In this document: piece after piece, positions 29,026 to 38,196 of the stretch
How positions within the stretch are numbered: the stretch's first letter is position 1
Layout: the number at the start of each line of letters is the position of its first letter
DNA from: Porticoccaceae bacterium
GTDB taxonomy: Bacteria; Pseudomonadota; Gammaproteobacteria; Pseudomonadales; Porticoccaceae
Assembly: GCA_002689135.1 (NCBI GenBank)
Contig: NZEU01000021.1
Span: 18,553-57,671 of the forward strand
Reading direction: 5' to 3'
DNA: 39,119 bases
The notes under the pieces: model-generated
What the model saw: only the letters and a program-made list of their open reading frames with translations
What the model was told of the DNA's origin: nothing
Databases searched by the model: none
Position numbers and translations under genes: made by a program

Positions 29026-30252
29026 ATGCTTTACAGCCCTTTGACGAGGAAAATTACCGCCTTTTTGGTATCAACATGTCTTATTTTCGGATTAACCAAC
29101 TTAAGTTTTTTATCGCACTTTTCCCATCAGCACGCAACTGAAACCTTGACGTCAAAAGGAAATTTACTACTCAAAAATTTTGAAGAACGAATTTCCACTG
29201 CAATGGACCACGGGGATAATATTAGTATACAAGTTTCATTGAATCAAATCACAGAGGATCCCCTTGTTTACAGTGCAAGTTTATATAATCGCATAAATGA
29301 TATGAGGGTCCGCAGTCAACGTGGCGGACATATCCCATCTCAGTTGCAAGTTTTAAGGTTACCGGTAAAGTCAAAGAAGAATCCGTCAGGGTTTGTTGAA
29401 TTATCTCTAGATCAAGAGAGAGCGCTATTGCCTTATCGCTGGATAATAATCACGTGCTTATCGCTTTGGACAATATTCACCGCCACAATAGCTATCATAT
29501 GCTTAAAGTTCACCAGAAAAATATCTAGTCGTCTTACCCTATTAAGTAATCAGTTGCCAAACAAAAAGGCATTTTATGGCGATGAATTAAGAATTCTTGA
29601 ACAACAACTTGAAACTTTGATAACACCATCCGATGAACTTGATGGTCTTGGGAGACAAGCTAGATATTGTTCTCTTGTGAGAGTCACACTCTTTAACCGA
29701 AGATGTGTTGGAAGCCAACTTAATAAGGAAAATCAAGAGTTACTCTTTGAAAAATTGGACTTATGCATAAGTCGCACAATAGAGCTGTACGGAGCGAGGC
29801 GTTTGGAGGGCGAGGAGGGGGTACTATATTTCGAAATCCAATCCGCCGAGTTCTCAAAAAAACACCTCCTGGCGTGTATGATGTGCATGTATGCCATGAG
29901 ACAACTTCTTTACAACCTTGCAAGCAAGATGGGTATTGAGCTGAGAGTTGGTTTTACTGCATGCGGTAACACAATTGCCACGGCACCAACTTTTCATTAC
30001 CAAGAGCAAGTATACGATCTCAAGAAATTATCCACGCGGTTATCTAAAAAGCTAGAGTCAGGAGCAATCTCGATTTTTACGGACGGTTTTTCCTGCGACC
30101 AGCTATCAACCATCGCTGTGCTCTCTCAGAGTGACGATAATTTTTTCATTTTCAAAGCTTTTCCACCCAACCGTCAGGATCTTATGGAAAAACAAATACA
30201 GTACCTAGAAGATGTGTGCTTGAGCCATACTGCTGTAACGCACTCAAGTTGA
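29026..30252 (+). CDS. AhpA/YtjB (Smp) family membrane protein
   Basis: Divergent from serB as in E. coli and Pseudomonas; two TM helices flanking a periplasmic loop. Confidence 0.65.
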   Translation: MLYSPLTRKITAFLVSTCLIFGLTNLSFLSHFSHQHATETLTSKGNLLLKNFEERISTAMDHGDNISIQVSLNQITEDPLVYSASLYNRINDMRVRSQRGGHIPSQLQVLRLPVKSKKNPSGFVELSLDQERALLPYRWIIITCLSLWTIFTATIAIICLKFTRKISSRLTLLSNQLPNKKAFYGDELRILEQQLETLITPSDELDGLGRQARYCSLVRVTLFNRRCVGSQLNKENQELLFEKLDLCISRTIELYGARRLEGEEGVLYFEIQSAEFSKKHLLACMMCMYAMRQLLYNLASKMGIELRVGFTACGNTIATAPTFHYQEQVYDLKKLSTRLSKKLESGAISIFTDGFSCDQLSTIAVLSQSDDNFFIFKAFPPNRQDLMEKQIQYLEDVCLSHTAVTHSS

Positions 30253-30284
30253 AAAAAAATGACCGGCAAATTAATTCAAACCAA

Positions 30285-31076
30285 TCAATTCCCTTCTTTA
30301 GTTATTTGCTGATCCATATGAAAAGCGGCCATTCCAGGGGTAGAGCCTCCAATTATCTTTGCCGGAACTCCCGCAACAGTAACAAATGCCGGCACTGATT
30401 CTAGCACCAGGCTTCCTGCACCAATTTTAACGCCCTCTCCTACAGTAATGTTCCCCAGCACTTTTGCACCAGCCGCAATTAGAACACCATTAGCAATTTT
30501 TGGATGTCGATCACCCGATTGTAGCCCACTACCTCCAAGTGTCACTGAGTGAAGAATGGACACATCATCACCAACAACCGCAGTTTCTCCAATGACAAGA
30601 GAAGTTGCATGATCTAACATAACTCCAGCACCAATAATTGCTCCGGGATGAATATCCACGCCATAATTCTCAGACATCTTACTTTGTAAATATCTAGCTA
30701 AATAACGTTGGCCTCGAATCCACAAGCTATGACAAATTCGTTGTAATTGTAGAGCTTGAAATCCCTTATAAAAGAGAAGTGGAGTGACGTAATGCTCACA
30801 TGCTGGATCGCGATCAACATATGCTTGCAAGTCCCGACAGGCGCATTGCAAAATCTCGTTATCCAGATCTAACGATTTCGCAAATATTTTTTCAAGATTA
30901 ATCTCATACTTAGTGATACCAAAAAAGTTTGAACTTAAGTTGTCCGCCAAAGCATTACCAAGATCAGGCTTCTTAAAAATTTGTACCTCTAAAAAGTCCC
31001 GCAATGCTGGTTCTTGCGCTTGCATGATTCTTGCCTCTTCCAACATTGTCTTCCATAAGTCTTTGGCACTAATCAA
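30285..31076 (-). CDS. cysE: Serine O-acetyltransferase, paralog 2
   Basis: 'RDPACEHYVTPLLFYKGFQALQLQRI', 'YGVDIHPGAIIGAGVMLDHATSLVIGETAVVGDDVSILHSVTLGG'. Confidence 0.93.
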   Translation of the reverse strand: MISAKDLWKTMLEEARIMQAQEPALRDFLEVQIFKKPDLGNALADNLSSNFFGITKYEINLEKIFAKSLDLDNEILQCACRDLQAYVDRDPACEHYVTPLLFYKGFQALQLQRICHSLWIRGQRYLARYLQSKMSENYGVDIHPGAIIGAGVMLDHATSLVIGETAVVGDDVSILHSVTLGGSGLQSGDRHPKIANGVLIAAGAKVLGNITVGEGVKIGAGSLVLESVPAFVTVAGVPAKIIGGSTPGMAAFHMDQQITKEGN

Positions 31077-31092
31077 AACTTAGCTCCCAAAA

Positions 31093-31842
31093 TTAGCTAA
31101 TTTCGTTAAGAACGAAGCGTCGATAAATCTCTTGGAAATTATCAATCACAGCATCGTGAAGGCTAATTTTATGGGCAATTAAACAATTTTTTATTAGTTC
31201 TGGCGTCAACAAGTGAGCAAAATGTTTAGCTATCGGAGCATAGCTAAGATGCCATCTTTCTGGCGCTAATCCACCATTGTCGGAGCCATATGGTCTAAAA
31301 AATCCATTATTAGAATCCAATTTTTTATCCAACCAAGTATGCATGGGCGCAAACATCCCACCTTCCATGGTTTCCTCAGGAACCAATCTTAATTGATAGT
31401 TATTTGGGATAGAAGCGCCATCAAAAACATCAACGTCCGAACCCCAATGGTGACGAGATGCTCCGGGAAGAGCAGACCATCTTAAAATTGCCTCAATTTT
31501 CTGGTAATCGGATAGCCCCTTGAGATTTAAAGCCTTACCGTTACTATTTAACACATCTCTTCGGCCCGATAGCTTCTCACTCCATATTGAGGCCTGCTGG
31601 GCAAATGACCTGTAACCACTGCAAACACACAGATCAAACCCATTCTTCGCGGCTTCCAATTTTAACTCATTCAACGGGTTAACTAGTTGATGATGAATGA
31701 AAATTTTTTTGCAAACTTCGCGCGATCCATTAGCTGTCCACTCTACAACATGTCGATCCGTTACACCCGTGACAATATCACTGTCATCTATACTAGGATT
31801 CTTACAGCTTATTTCAAATTCAATCATTATAAATTTTTCCAA
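31093..31842 (-). CDS. M15-family (VanY-like) metallopeptidase / D-alanyl-D-alanine carboxypeptidase-like protein
   Basis: 'VCSGYRSFAQQASIW', 'SRHHWGSDVDVFD', 'PERWHLSYAP' zinc-ligand motifs; start possibly ATG 31827. Confidence 0.82.
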   Translation of the reverse strand: MEKFIMIEFEISCKNPSIDDSDIVTGVTDRHVVEWTANGSREVCKKIFIHHQLVNPLNELKLEAAKNGFDLCVCSGYRSFAQQASIWSEKLSGRRDVLNSNGKALNLKGLSDYQKIEAILRWSALPGASRHHWGSDVDVFDGASIPNNYQLRLVPEETMEGGMFAPMHTWLDKKLDSNNGFFRPYGSDNGGLAPERWHLSYAPIAKHFAHLLTPELIKNCLIAHKISLHDAVIDNFQEIYRRFVLNEIS

Positions 31843-31926
31843 GGATCAGGAGCAAAACACTTTCCACGTAGATAGTTCTGTTTATGACCTCTTCACTAAC
31901 CACTAATAACAACAATTTATACAAAT

Positions 31927-32640
31927 TTAGATTAACAAATCGACTGCCCGCGTCAGATTAATTCCATATTTCGTCAAACTACAACTCATGGCTAAAATTT
32001 CAACACCGCCTTTTAAAGAGGCCTTTAAAGTTGACAGATACTCGGGATCTATTCTTTTAGCAAAGCCTAAACGATTTACGGAGCTCAGTTGTACACAAAA
32101 AAAGAGCATAGCTCGGTGTCCCAAAGAGGCGACATGTGCGAGCTCTCGTAAATGCTTTCTCCCCCTTGAAGTCTGAGCATCAGGAAAAAGAGCAAGGTGG
32201 TTACCCATGTCAAATGAAACACTCTTCACCTCAACAAAACAATTTTGGTCTCCCCTTTTTAACAAAAAATCGATTTTACTATTTTCTAATCCAAATCTTA
32301 CTTCCCGTGAAATTGTTCTATAATTCGTTAGTTGTCCAATCCGGTCATCTTTCAATGCCTCAAAAACTATTGTGTTTGCTGATGCCGAGTTGATTCCAGC
32401 CAAATTGCCAGAAGATGTGGTGACTTGCTCAAGCGTTCCCGAGAGTTTTCGACGCGGATTATCAGACAAAGAGTACCAGCAATCAGATCCTTCGACCAAA
32501 CAATTTTGCAACGCACCTGTATTTGGGCAATGTAGAGTGACAATACCTTTGTCGAGGGTTTCAACCTCAGCAAAAAAACGTTTATAGCGTCTCAAAAATA
32601 CACCTTTTTGTAATGGAGTCTTATAGCGCAAAAATTTCAA
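31927..32640 (-). CDS. sfsA: SfsA family DNA/RNA nuclease
   Basis: 'FLRRYKRFFAEVE', 'LHCPNTGALQNCLVEGSDCWYSLS', 'KIDFLLK...CFVEVKSVSF', 'FPDAQTSRGRKHLREL'. Confidence 0.96.
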   Translation of the reverse strand: MKFLRYKTPLQKGVFLRRYKRFFAEVETLDKGIVTLHCPNTGALQNCLVEGSDCWYSLSDNPRRKLSGTLEQVTTSSGNLAGINSASANTIVFEALKDDRIGQLTNYRTISREVRFGLENSKIDFLLKRGDQNCFVEVKSVSFDMGNHLALFPDAQTSRGRKHLRELAHVASLGHRAMLFFCVQLSSVNRLGFAKRIDPEYLSTLKASLKGGVEILAMSCSLTKYGINLTRAVDLLI

Positions 32641-32832
32641 ATCTCCACATTTATTCTTAAGCGCTGTCGAAAAGAGACGCTTTAAATTAATTTGGCTTCA
32701 CCAAACACACGAGGCACTTACGGAAAGATAAAGGAACACACAGAAAATTTCCATGTTTTATAAATTCTTCTTGATAATTATCTCCAAGCAATCTATAACG
32801 CTGGCGGTAAGATTAAGTGTTTATAAACAAGG

Positions 32833-33342
32833 ATGGGTTCAGTAATGGCACTATCAGGACATTCGAAAGAGTCAAAGACAACAACAAAAAATGCGGCTAA
32901 TACAAACGAGAAAAAGACTGCAATCTTGACAATTCATGGTTTACCTCGGTACGAGGAAAAAATTGGTGAAGAATACATGAATGAGTCTCAACGAAATCAC
33001 TTCCGCGCTGTTCTAAAAGCGTGGCGTCAAGAACTGATGGAAGAAGTAGATCGAACGGTAAATCACATGCAAGATGAAGCTGCAAATTTTCCAGACCCGG
33101 CAGACCGAGCTACACAAGAAGAAGAGTTTAGCATAGAACTAAGAACGCGGGATCGAGAGCGTAAGCTGATTAAAAAAATTGATAAGACTCTTATAAGAGT
33201 TGACGATAATGATTATGGATTTTGCGATCAGTGCGGAGTGGATATTGGTGTGAGGCGGCTTGAAGCGAGGCCAACGGCAAATTTATGCGTCGACTGCAAG
33301 ACTCTTGATGAAATAAAAGAAAAACAAATTACTGGTGGTTGA
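32833..33342 (+). CDS. dksA: RNA polymerase-binding transcription factor DksA
   Basis: 'HFRAVLKAWRQELMEEVDRTVNHMQDEAANFPDPADRATQEEEF', zinc finger 'CDQCGVDIGVRRLEARPTANLCVDC'. Confidence 0.97.
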   Translation: MGSVMALSGHSKESKTTTKNAANTNEKKTAILTIHGLPRYEEKIGEEYMNESQRNHFRAVLKAWRQELMEEVDRTVNHMQDEAANFPDPADRATQEEEFSIELRTRDRERKLIKKIDKTLIRVDDNDYGFCDQCGVDIGVRRLEARPTANLCVDCKTLDEIKEKQITGG

Positions 33343-33360
33343 TTTGTCAGGCATAGTCAC

Positions 33361-34272
33361 ATGTCGCTCCTTAAATATATCGGACGTTTTGCTCCATCCC
33401 CCTCTGGACCTTTGCATTTAGGCTCTTTAGTTTGTGCATTAGCTAGTTATCTTGACGCAAAAAAATCTAATGGTGTTTGGTTGTTACGAATTGAAGATTT
33501 GGACCCACCCCGCGAAGACGCTAGATACATTTCAACGATTCAGAGACAACTTGATATGCATGGCTTGCATTGGGATGGGGAAATCTTTCATCAAAGTAAT
33601 CGTTTAGCGCATTATCAAGATATTCTTGAGGAGTTAAAACAAAAAAATCTCGCATATGACTGCGAGTGTCATCGAAAAAGAATTAAAGAAATAGGTGGAA
33701 TATATGATGGTCGATGTCGGAGAAAGACAAAGTTTCAAGGAGATATCTCCACTCGTTTGCTTATTGCCAAGAACGACGAAACAAAAATTTTAGTAACCGA
33801 TAGAGTCTTTGGTGATATTCATCAAGATATATATGAGTGTGTAGGGGATTTCATTTTGAAGAGGCGAGACGGTTTTTTTTCATATCAGCTAGCTTCAGTT
33901 GTTGACGACGAGCAACAACAAATTACCCATGTTGTTCGAGGCAATGATCTTCTTCCAGTAACACCAAGGCAAAAATACCTACAAAAATGTTTAAATTACC
34001 GAAGCCTCAAATATGCGCATATACCTCTTATAGTTAATCAAAATAATCAAAAACTTAGTAAGCAAAGACAAGCACCTGCCGTGCGCAATGAAGATGCCAA
34101 TAAAACAATATGGTATGCACTCAAAATACTCAATCAGAAGCCACCAAGCTATCTATTCGGTGCTTCTTTAAATCAAATACTTTCATGGGCAGTGTCGAAT
34201 TGGGATATGTCATCAGTACCTAGACAAAACCAATCTGTTTTAAATGGTCAGAGCCTGAAAAATTTTCACTGA
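33361..34272 (+). CDS. gluQ: Glutamyl-Q tRNA(Asp) synthetase
   Basis: 'GRFAPSPSGPLHLGSLVCALASYLDAK', 'CECHRKRIKEIGGIYDGRCR', 'NQKLSKQ'; no anticodon-binding domain; follows dksA. Confidence 0.95.
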   Translation: MSLLKYIGRFAPSPSGPLHLGSLVCALASYLDAKKSNGVWLLRIEDLDPPREDARYISTIQRQLDMHGLHWDGEIFHQSNRLAHYQDILEELKQKNLAYDCECHRKRIKEIGGIYDGRCRRKTKFQGDISTRLLIAKNDETKILVTDRVFGDIHQDIYECVGDFILKRRDGFFSYQLASVVDDEQQQITHVVRGNDLLPVTPRQKYLQKCLNYRSLKYAHIPLIVNQNNQKLSKQRQAPAVRNEDANKTIWYALKILNQKPPSYLFGASLNQILSWAVSNWDMSSVPRQNQSVLNGQSLKNFH

Positions 34273-34379
34273 AATGAATGTACCAGAGATATACAGAAAT
34301 ATAATGCAATTCATTCCAATATAAATTCCATTTTGAATTCATATTTAACTCGCAATATTGCTATTGTAATCGATTGATT

Positions 34380-34580
34380 TTCTGTTACCATTATCAATGT
34401 GGATATTTTCTAGCGAAAATAGAAGCACAAAATAACAATAAATAATAATAAAAATTTATTGCGAAAGAGTGGTCGTGGACTAGAAGGCTAGTGTATGTCC
34501 TTTGGGAGGGGTCAATTTTTGGCCCCTCATTACCTAATAGATAATTGAAACACAGCGCCTCCTGGCGCTCTTTATGTTTT
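34380..34580 (+). ncRNA. Candidate structured intergenic RNA / 5' leader upstream of pcnB
   Basis: Within a 332-nt gap: hairpin 34404-34421 (TATTTTC-tagc-GAAAATA), A-rich AAYAAYAA repeats 34431-34451, hairpin 34506-34528 (GAGGGGTC/GGCCCCTC), hairpin 34554-34569 (AGCGCC-tcct-GGCGCT) followed by CTTTATGTTTT. Confidence 0.35.
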
Positions 34581-34604
34581 ACATACTAAAAGTTAGACGT
34601 AGTC

Positions 34605-35948
34605 ATGCTTTACAGCGTCCAAAAAAAACCCAAACACAGTATTGTGGTGAAGAAAAATACGTTAGGAATGGTCATACCGGACGGTAATCACGCCCTCTCA
34701 CCAATGCATATGAGCCCAGAGTCATGTGCAATCGTCACTAAATTACAAAAATCCGGTTTTGATGCGTTCTTTGTGGGAGGATGCGTCCGCGATGCTCTGC
34801 TGGGATTCAAACCGAAAGATTTTGATGTCGCTACCAACGCAAATCCAAAAGAAATAAAATTATTATTTAATCGAGCTAGAATAATTGGTCGTCGATTTCA
34901 AATAGTGCATGTTCAAATAAATAGAGCAATCGTTGAAGTCACTACGTTTAGATCAAATCAAAAATGTCACAGCTCTGACAATTTGCGTCACCAGAGTAAA
35001 ACCGGAATGCTTACTCGAGACAATCTTTTTGGAAGCATTAAAGATGACGCCAACCGTCGAGATCTCTCAATCAATGCACTGTATTATAATCCCACCGACA
35101 ACACGATACACGATTTTCTGGGTAGTTTGAGCGATATAAAAAAAAATCTTATAAGAATAGTTGGAGATCCAACCATTCGATTTAAAGAGGATCCTGTGCG
35201 ACTCCTCAGAGTCGTTAGATTTTCCACAAAGTTGGACTTTGAAATAGCTACAAAAACTGCCGCACCTATGTGTAGGCTCGCTAAAACCTTGCAGCAAATA
35301 TCTGCTCCCCGTCTGTTCGAGGAATGCTTAAAACTTTTTCTTAATGGCCATGCCAGTGAAAACTATAAACTCTTAGACAAATATAATTTTATGTCATACT
35401 TAATGCCGTGTATAGCAAAGCATGCAGTCGGAGAAGATCGCGCTAAACGATTGATTTCAAAACTTTTAAGCAACACAGATCAAAGAGTTCGCTATGGTAA
35501 ACCAGTAACTCCAGCGTTTACTTTCGCGACCATGTTGTGGCCCGCAGTACAAAAAGAATCAATCAAACACATACAAAGCGGTAAGTCTGCCTACATGGCA
35601 CAAAGGCATGCAGCTGATGCAGTCATCTCTAAACAGATAAAGATTATCGCGATTCCTCGGCGCTACACTGTTGCGATGAAAGAAATTTGGCAATTACAGT
35701 CCTTCCTACAAAAAAAAGATAGGGCAGCGCGCTTAATAGGCAACCTGCGGTTCCGAGCGGCTTATGATTTGTTGCTTTTACGAGAGGACTCCGGTGAGTC
35801 TCTAGGTGGGGCAGGAATGTGGTGGACAAAATATCAGGAACTACATCCACAGGATCGCCAAACCAAGTTCAAGACCAAAAAGGTTATCTCCTCGAGTATA
35901 TCGAGGCGACGGAAGTACGTTTTACCAAAAATAGAGAGTGACTTTTAA
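34605..35948 (+). CDS. pcnB: Poly(A) polymerase I
   Basis: 'FFVGGCVRDALLGFKPKDFDVATNANPKEIKLLF..RIIGRRFQIVHV', 'FKEDPVRLLRVVRF', basic C-terminus. Confidence 0.95.
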   Translation: MLYSVQKKPKHSIVVKKNTLGMVIPDGNHALSPMHMSPESCAIVTKLQKSGFDAFFVGGCVRDALLGFKPKDFDVATNANPKEIKLLFNRARIIGRRFQIVHVQINRAIVEVTTFRSNQKCHSSDNLRHQSKTGMLTRDNLFGSIKDDANRRDLSINALYYNPTDNTIHDFLGSLSDIKKNLIRIVGDPTIRFKEDPVRLLRVVRFSTKLDFEIATKTAAPMCRLAKTLQQISAPRLFEECLKLFLNGHASENYKLLDKYNFMSYLMPCIAKHAVGEDRAKRLISKLLSNTDQRVRYGKPVTPAFTFATMLWPAVQKESIKHIQSGKSAYMAQRHAADAVISKQIKIIAIPRRYTVAMKEIWQLQSFLQKKDRAARLIGNLRFRAAYDLLLLREDSGESLGGAGMWWTKYQELHPQDRQTKFKTKKVISSSISRRRKYVLPKIESDF

Positions 35949-36460
35949 TGTCAACAGCTTTTATTGCTCTTGGCAGTAATCTCTGCAATCCCGTTTCGCA
36001 AGTCGAAAAGGCGTTATGTGCGATCGACAATCACAATTTTATAAAACTTGAAAAAGTATCCGCATTTTATAACAGTCCAGCGATCGGCCCGGGCGTCCAA
36101 CCCACATATTGTAATGCAGTTGCACAAATATCCACATTTCTCACCTCTGAAAAACTTCTGAAGACACTTCAGGAAGTAGAGAAACATCAAGGGCGGCAGC
36201 GGGGGAGGAAATGGGCTCCAAGGACACTAGACTTAGACATATTAATGTATGACCAATTAACGATAACATGCGGACAATTGCTACTTCCGCACCCAAGAAT
36301 GCACCAAAGAGCTTTCGTGCTAAAACCGCTTAGTGATCTATTAACGAAAAATTTTGTTATAAGTAATGAATCTATCTCGTCACTATTGGACAAATGTCAA
36401 GACGAGAGTAAAGTAAAACGTATTCGTTGTTATGACTTAAAGGCCCGGAGATCTTTTTGA
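35948..36460 (+). CDS. folK: 2-amino-4-hydroxy-6-hydroxymethyldihydropteridine diphosphokinase
   Basis: 'AFIALGSNLCNPVSQVEKAL', 'GRQRGRKWAPRTLDLDILMYDQ', 'LPHPRMHQRAFVLKPL'. Confidence 0.97.
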   Translation: MSTAFIALGSNLCNPVSQVEKALCAIDNHNFIKLEKVSAFYNSPAIGPGVQPTYCNAVAQISTFLTSEKLLKTLQEVEKHQGRQRGRKWAPRTLDLDILMYDQLTITCGQLLLPHPRMHQRAFVLKPLSDLLTKNFVISNESISSLLDKCQDESKVKRIRCYDLKARRSF

Positions 36461-37143
36461 ATTCCAACATCGAACAATTAAAGCAAATTAACTCCACCAA
36501 AGGTTCTTTCCCCAACTATATTGTCATCGAGGGCCCTATAGGTATCGGCAAAACTACATTGACCTTAGAACTAGCCAGAAACTTTGGTGCTGAAACTTTG
36601 TTAGAAGATGCTAGTGTCAATCCGTTTCTTGAGGACTTTTATAAAGATAGGGTGGGCGCTGCATTACCAACTCAACTCTATTTTCTTTTTCAACGTATCC
36701 AACAGCTCCAAGAAGTGCGTCAAGTAGATATTTTTAAAAAAATATTTATCAGCGATTTTTTTATTCAAAAAGATCCTTTATTTGCTGGGGTGAATTTAAA
36801 CGATGATGAGTATAGCCTCTATCGAAAAGTTTTCGCGCATGTAATCAAAGATTTACCAAAACCCGATTTAGTGGTTTATTTGCAAGCATCTACAAAAGCA
36901 CTTTTTGATAGAGTAAAAAAACGCGGAAGAGTTATTGAAAAAGAAATCGAATTTGATTACTTAGCGGAAATCAATGATGCTTATACCCAATATTTTTATC
37001 ATTATTCTGAAACACCGCTTCTAATAGTGAATACTAATCAGGTAAATTTTTCGGAAAACAAATCCGATTTTTTTAGTCTTGCTCAACGAATTAGCACAGT
37101 AAAAAAAGGTCGCCACTACTATAATCCGGTACCACTTGATTAA
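36457..37143 (+). CDS. Deoxynucleoside kinase family protein (dGK/dAK-like)
   Basis: P-loop 'IVIEGPIGIGKTTLTLELA', 'FLFQRIQQLQEV', 'PDLVVYLQASTKALFDRVKKRGR'; located between folK and panB. Confidence 0.9.
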   Translation: MNSNIEQLKQINSTKGSFPNYIVIEGPIGIGKTTLTLELARNFGAETLLEDASVNPFLEDFYKDRVGAALPTQLYFLFQRIQQLQEVRQVDIFKKIFISDFFIQKDPLFAGVNLNDDEYSLYRKVFAHVIKDLPKPDLVVYLQASTKALFDRVKKRGRVIEKEIEFDYLAEINDAYTQYFYHYSETPLLIVNTNQVNFSENKSDFFSLAQRISTVKKGRHYYNPVPLD

Positions 37144-37233
37144 CATTTTAACTGTGGAATTTATACCAACCTTGTGATTTTAATATAAACTGATTATCTT
37201 AAAACCATACAACTAAAAGCTAGGTTGCTACAG

Positions 37234-38019
37234 ATGGTTAGAATCACCGATTTAAAAAAAATGAAAACGCAGGGAGACAAATTTACCGCGCTTACTGCGT
37301 ATGATTATAGTTTTGCTAAAGTAATAGAGAAAGCGGGTATTGAAATAATATTGATTGGCGATTCGTTAGGCAATGTATGTCAGGGACACAAAACAACAAT
37401 TCCTGTATCGATCGATGATATGGTTTATCACACTGCTTGCGTATCTCGGGGAGCAAAGGAAGTTGTCCTAATAGCTGACATGCCATTCATGTCCTACGAG
37501 ACCACCCAGAATGCTCTGAGAAATTCTGGTATGTTAATGCAAAATGGGGCAAAAATGGTAAAGCTTGAAGGCGGCCAGTGGTTATCTGAAACAGTCTATC
37601 AAATGTCTGAGCGCGGTATTCCAGTATGCGGTCACTTGGGATTAACGCCGCAATCAGTCCACCAACTTGGAGGATATGCAATACAAGGAGCTAATTCAAA
37701 AGCTGCTGACAAAATTGTTAACGACGCAAAAACTTTGGAGCAAGCTGGTGCACAGCTGTTAGTCGTGGAATGCATACCTTCAAGCCTAAGTGCGTTGATC
37801 ACAAAAAAACTGAAAATACCTGTGATCGGAATCGGTGCCGGACCCGCTACGGACGCACAAATACTGGTTCTCTATGATGTTCTTGGAATATCGGACCAAA
37901 TACCAAGCTTTTCTAAAAATTTTTTGCTCAGTAACAACTCTATTCTATCTGCAATAAAAAGTTATGCATCGGCTGTCCGCAACTCGACATTTCCAACTTC
38001 AGAGCACTTTGTGCAGTGA
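37234..38019 (+). CDS. panB: 3-methyl-2-oxobutanoate hydroxymethyltransferase
   Basis: 'TALTAYDYSFAKVIEKAGIEIILIGDSLGNV.QGHKTTIPVSIDDMVYH', 'GGYAIQG', 'PVIGIGAGPATDAQILVLYDVLG'. Confidence 0.97.
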   Translation: MVRITDLKKMKTQGDKFTALTAYDYSFAKVIEKAGIEIILIGDSLGNVCQGHKTTIPVSIDDMVYHTACVSRGAKEVVLIADMPFMSYETTQNALRNSGMLMQNGAKMVKLEGGQWLSETVYQMSERGIPVCGHLGLTPQSVHQLGGYAIQGANSKAADKIVNDAKTLEQAGAQLLVVECIPSSLSALITKKLKIPVIGIGAGPATDAQILVLYDVLGISDQIPSFSKNFLLSNNSILSAIKSYASAVRNSTFPTSEHFVQ

Positions 38020-38130
38020 CATTGTTATAAATAATTGATCTAAATCATAAAAGACAGGTCTATCTTCGCTAATCAATTATACTCTTAGAGGTTTGGATTT
38101 GTGAAATCCGAGTTTTGAAAGGATAACAAC

Positions 38131-38196
38131 ATGCTTGAAGCCAACACTTCAAGAAAGATTAGTCAATTTTTTTCGTTCTCTAACGAACAACACTAA
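38131..38196 (+). CDS. Putative 21-aa small ORF overlapping the 3' end of fur antisense
   Basis: ATG preceded by 'GAAAGGATAACAAC' (Shine-Dalgarno-like); encodes MLEANTSRKISQFFSFSNEQH; no homology evidence. Confidence 0.2.
   Translation: MLEANTSRKISQFFSFSNEQH

Noticed and set aside
36457-37143. Deoxynucleoside kinase inserted between folK and panB
   Set aside because: I recall this arrangement in other gammaproteobacteria, so it is probably ordinary synteny.
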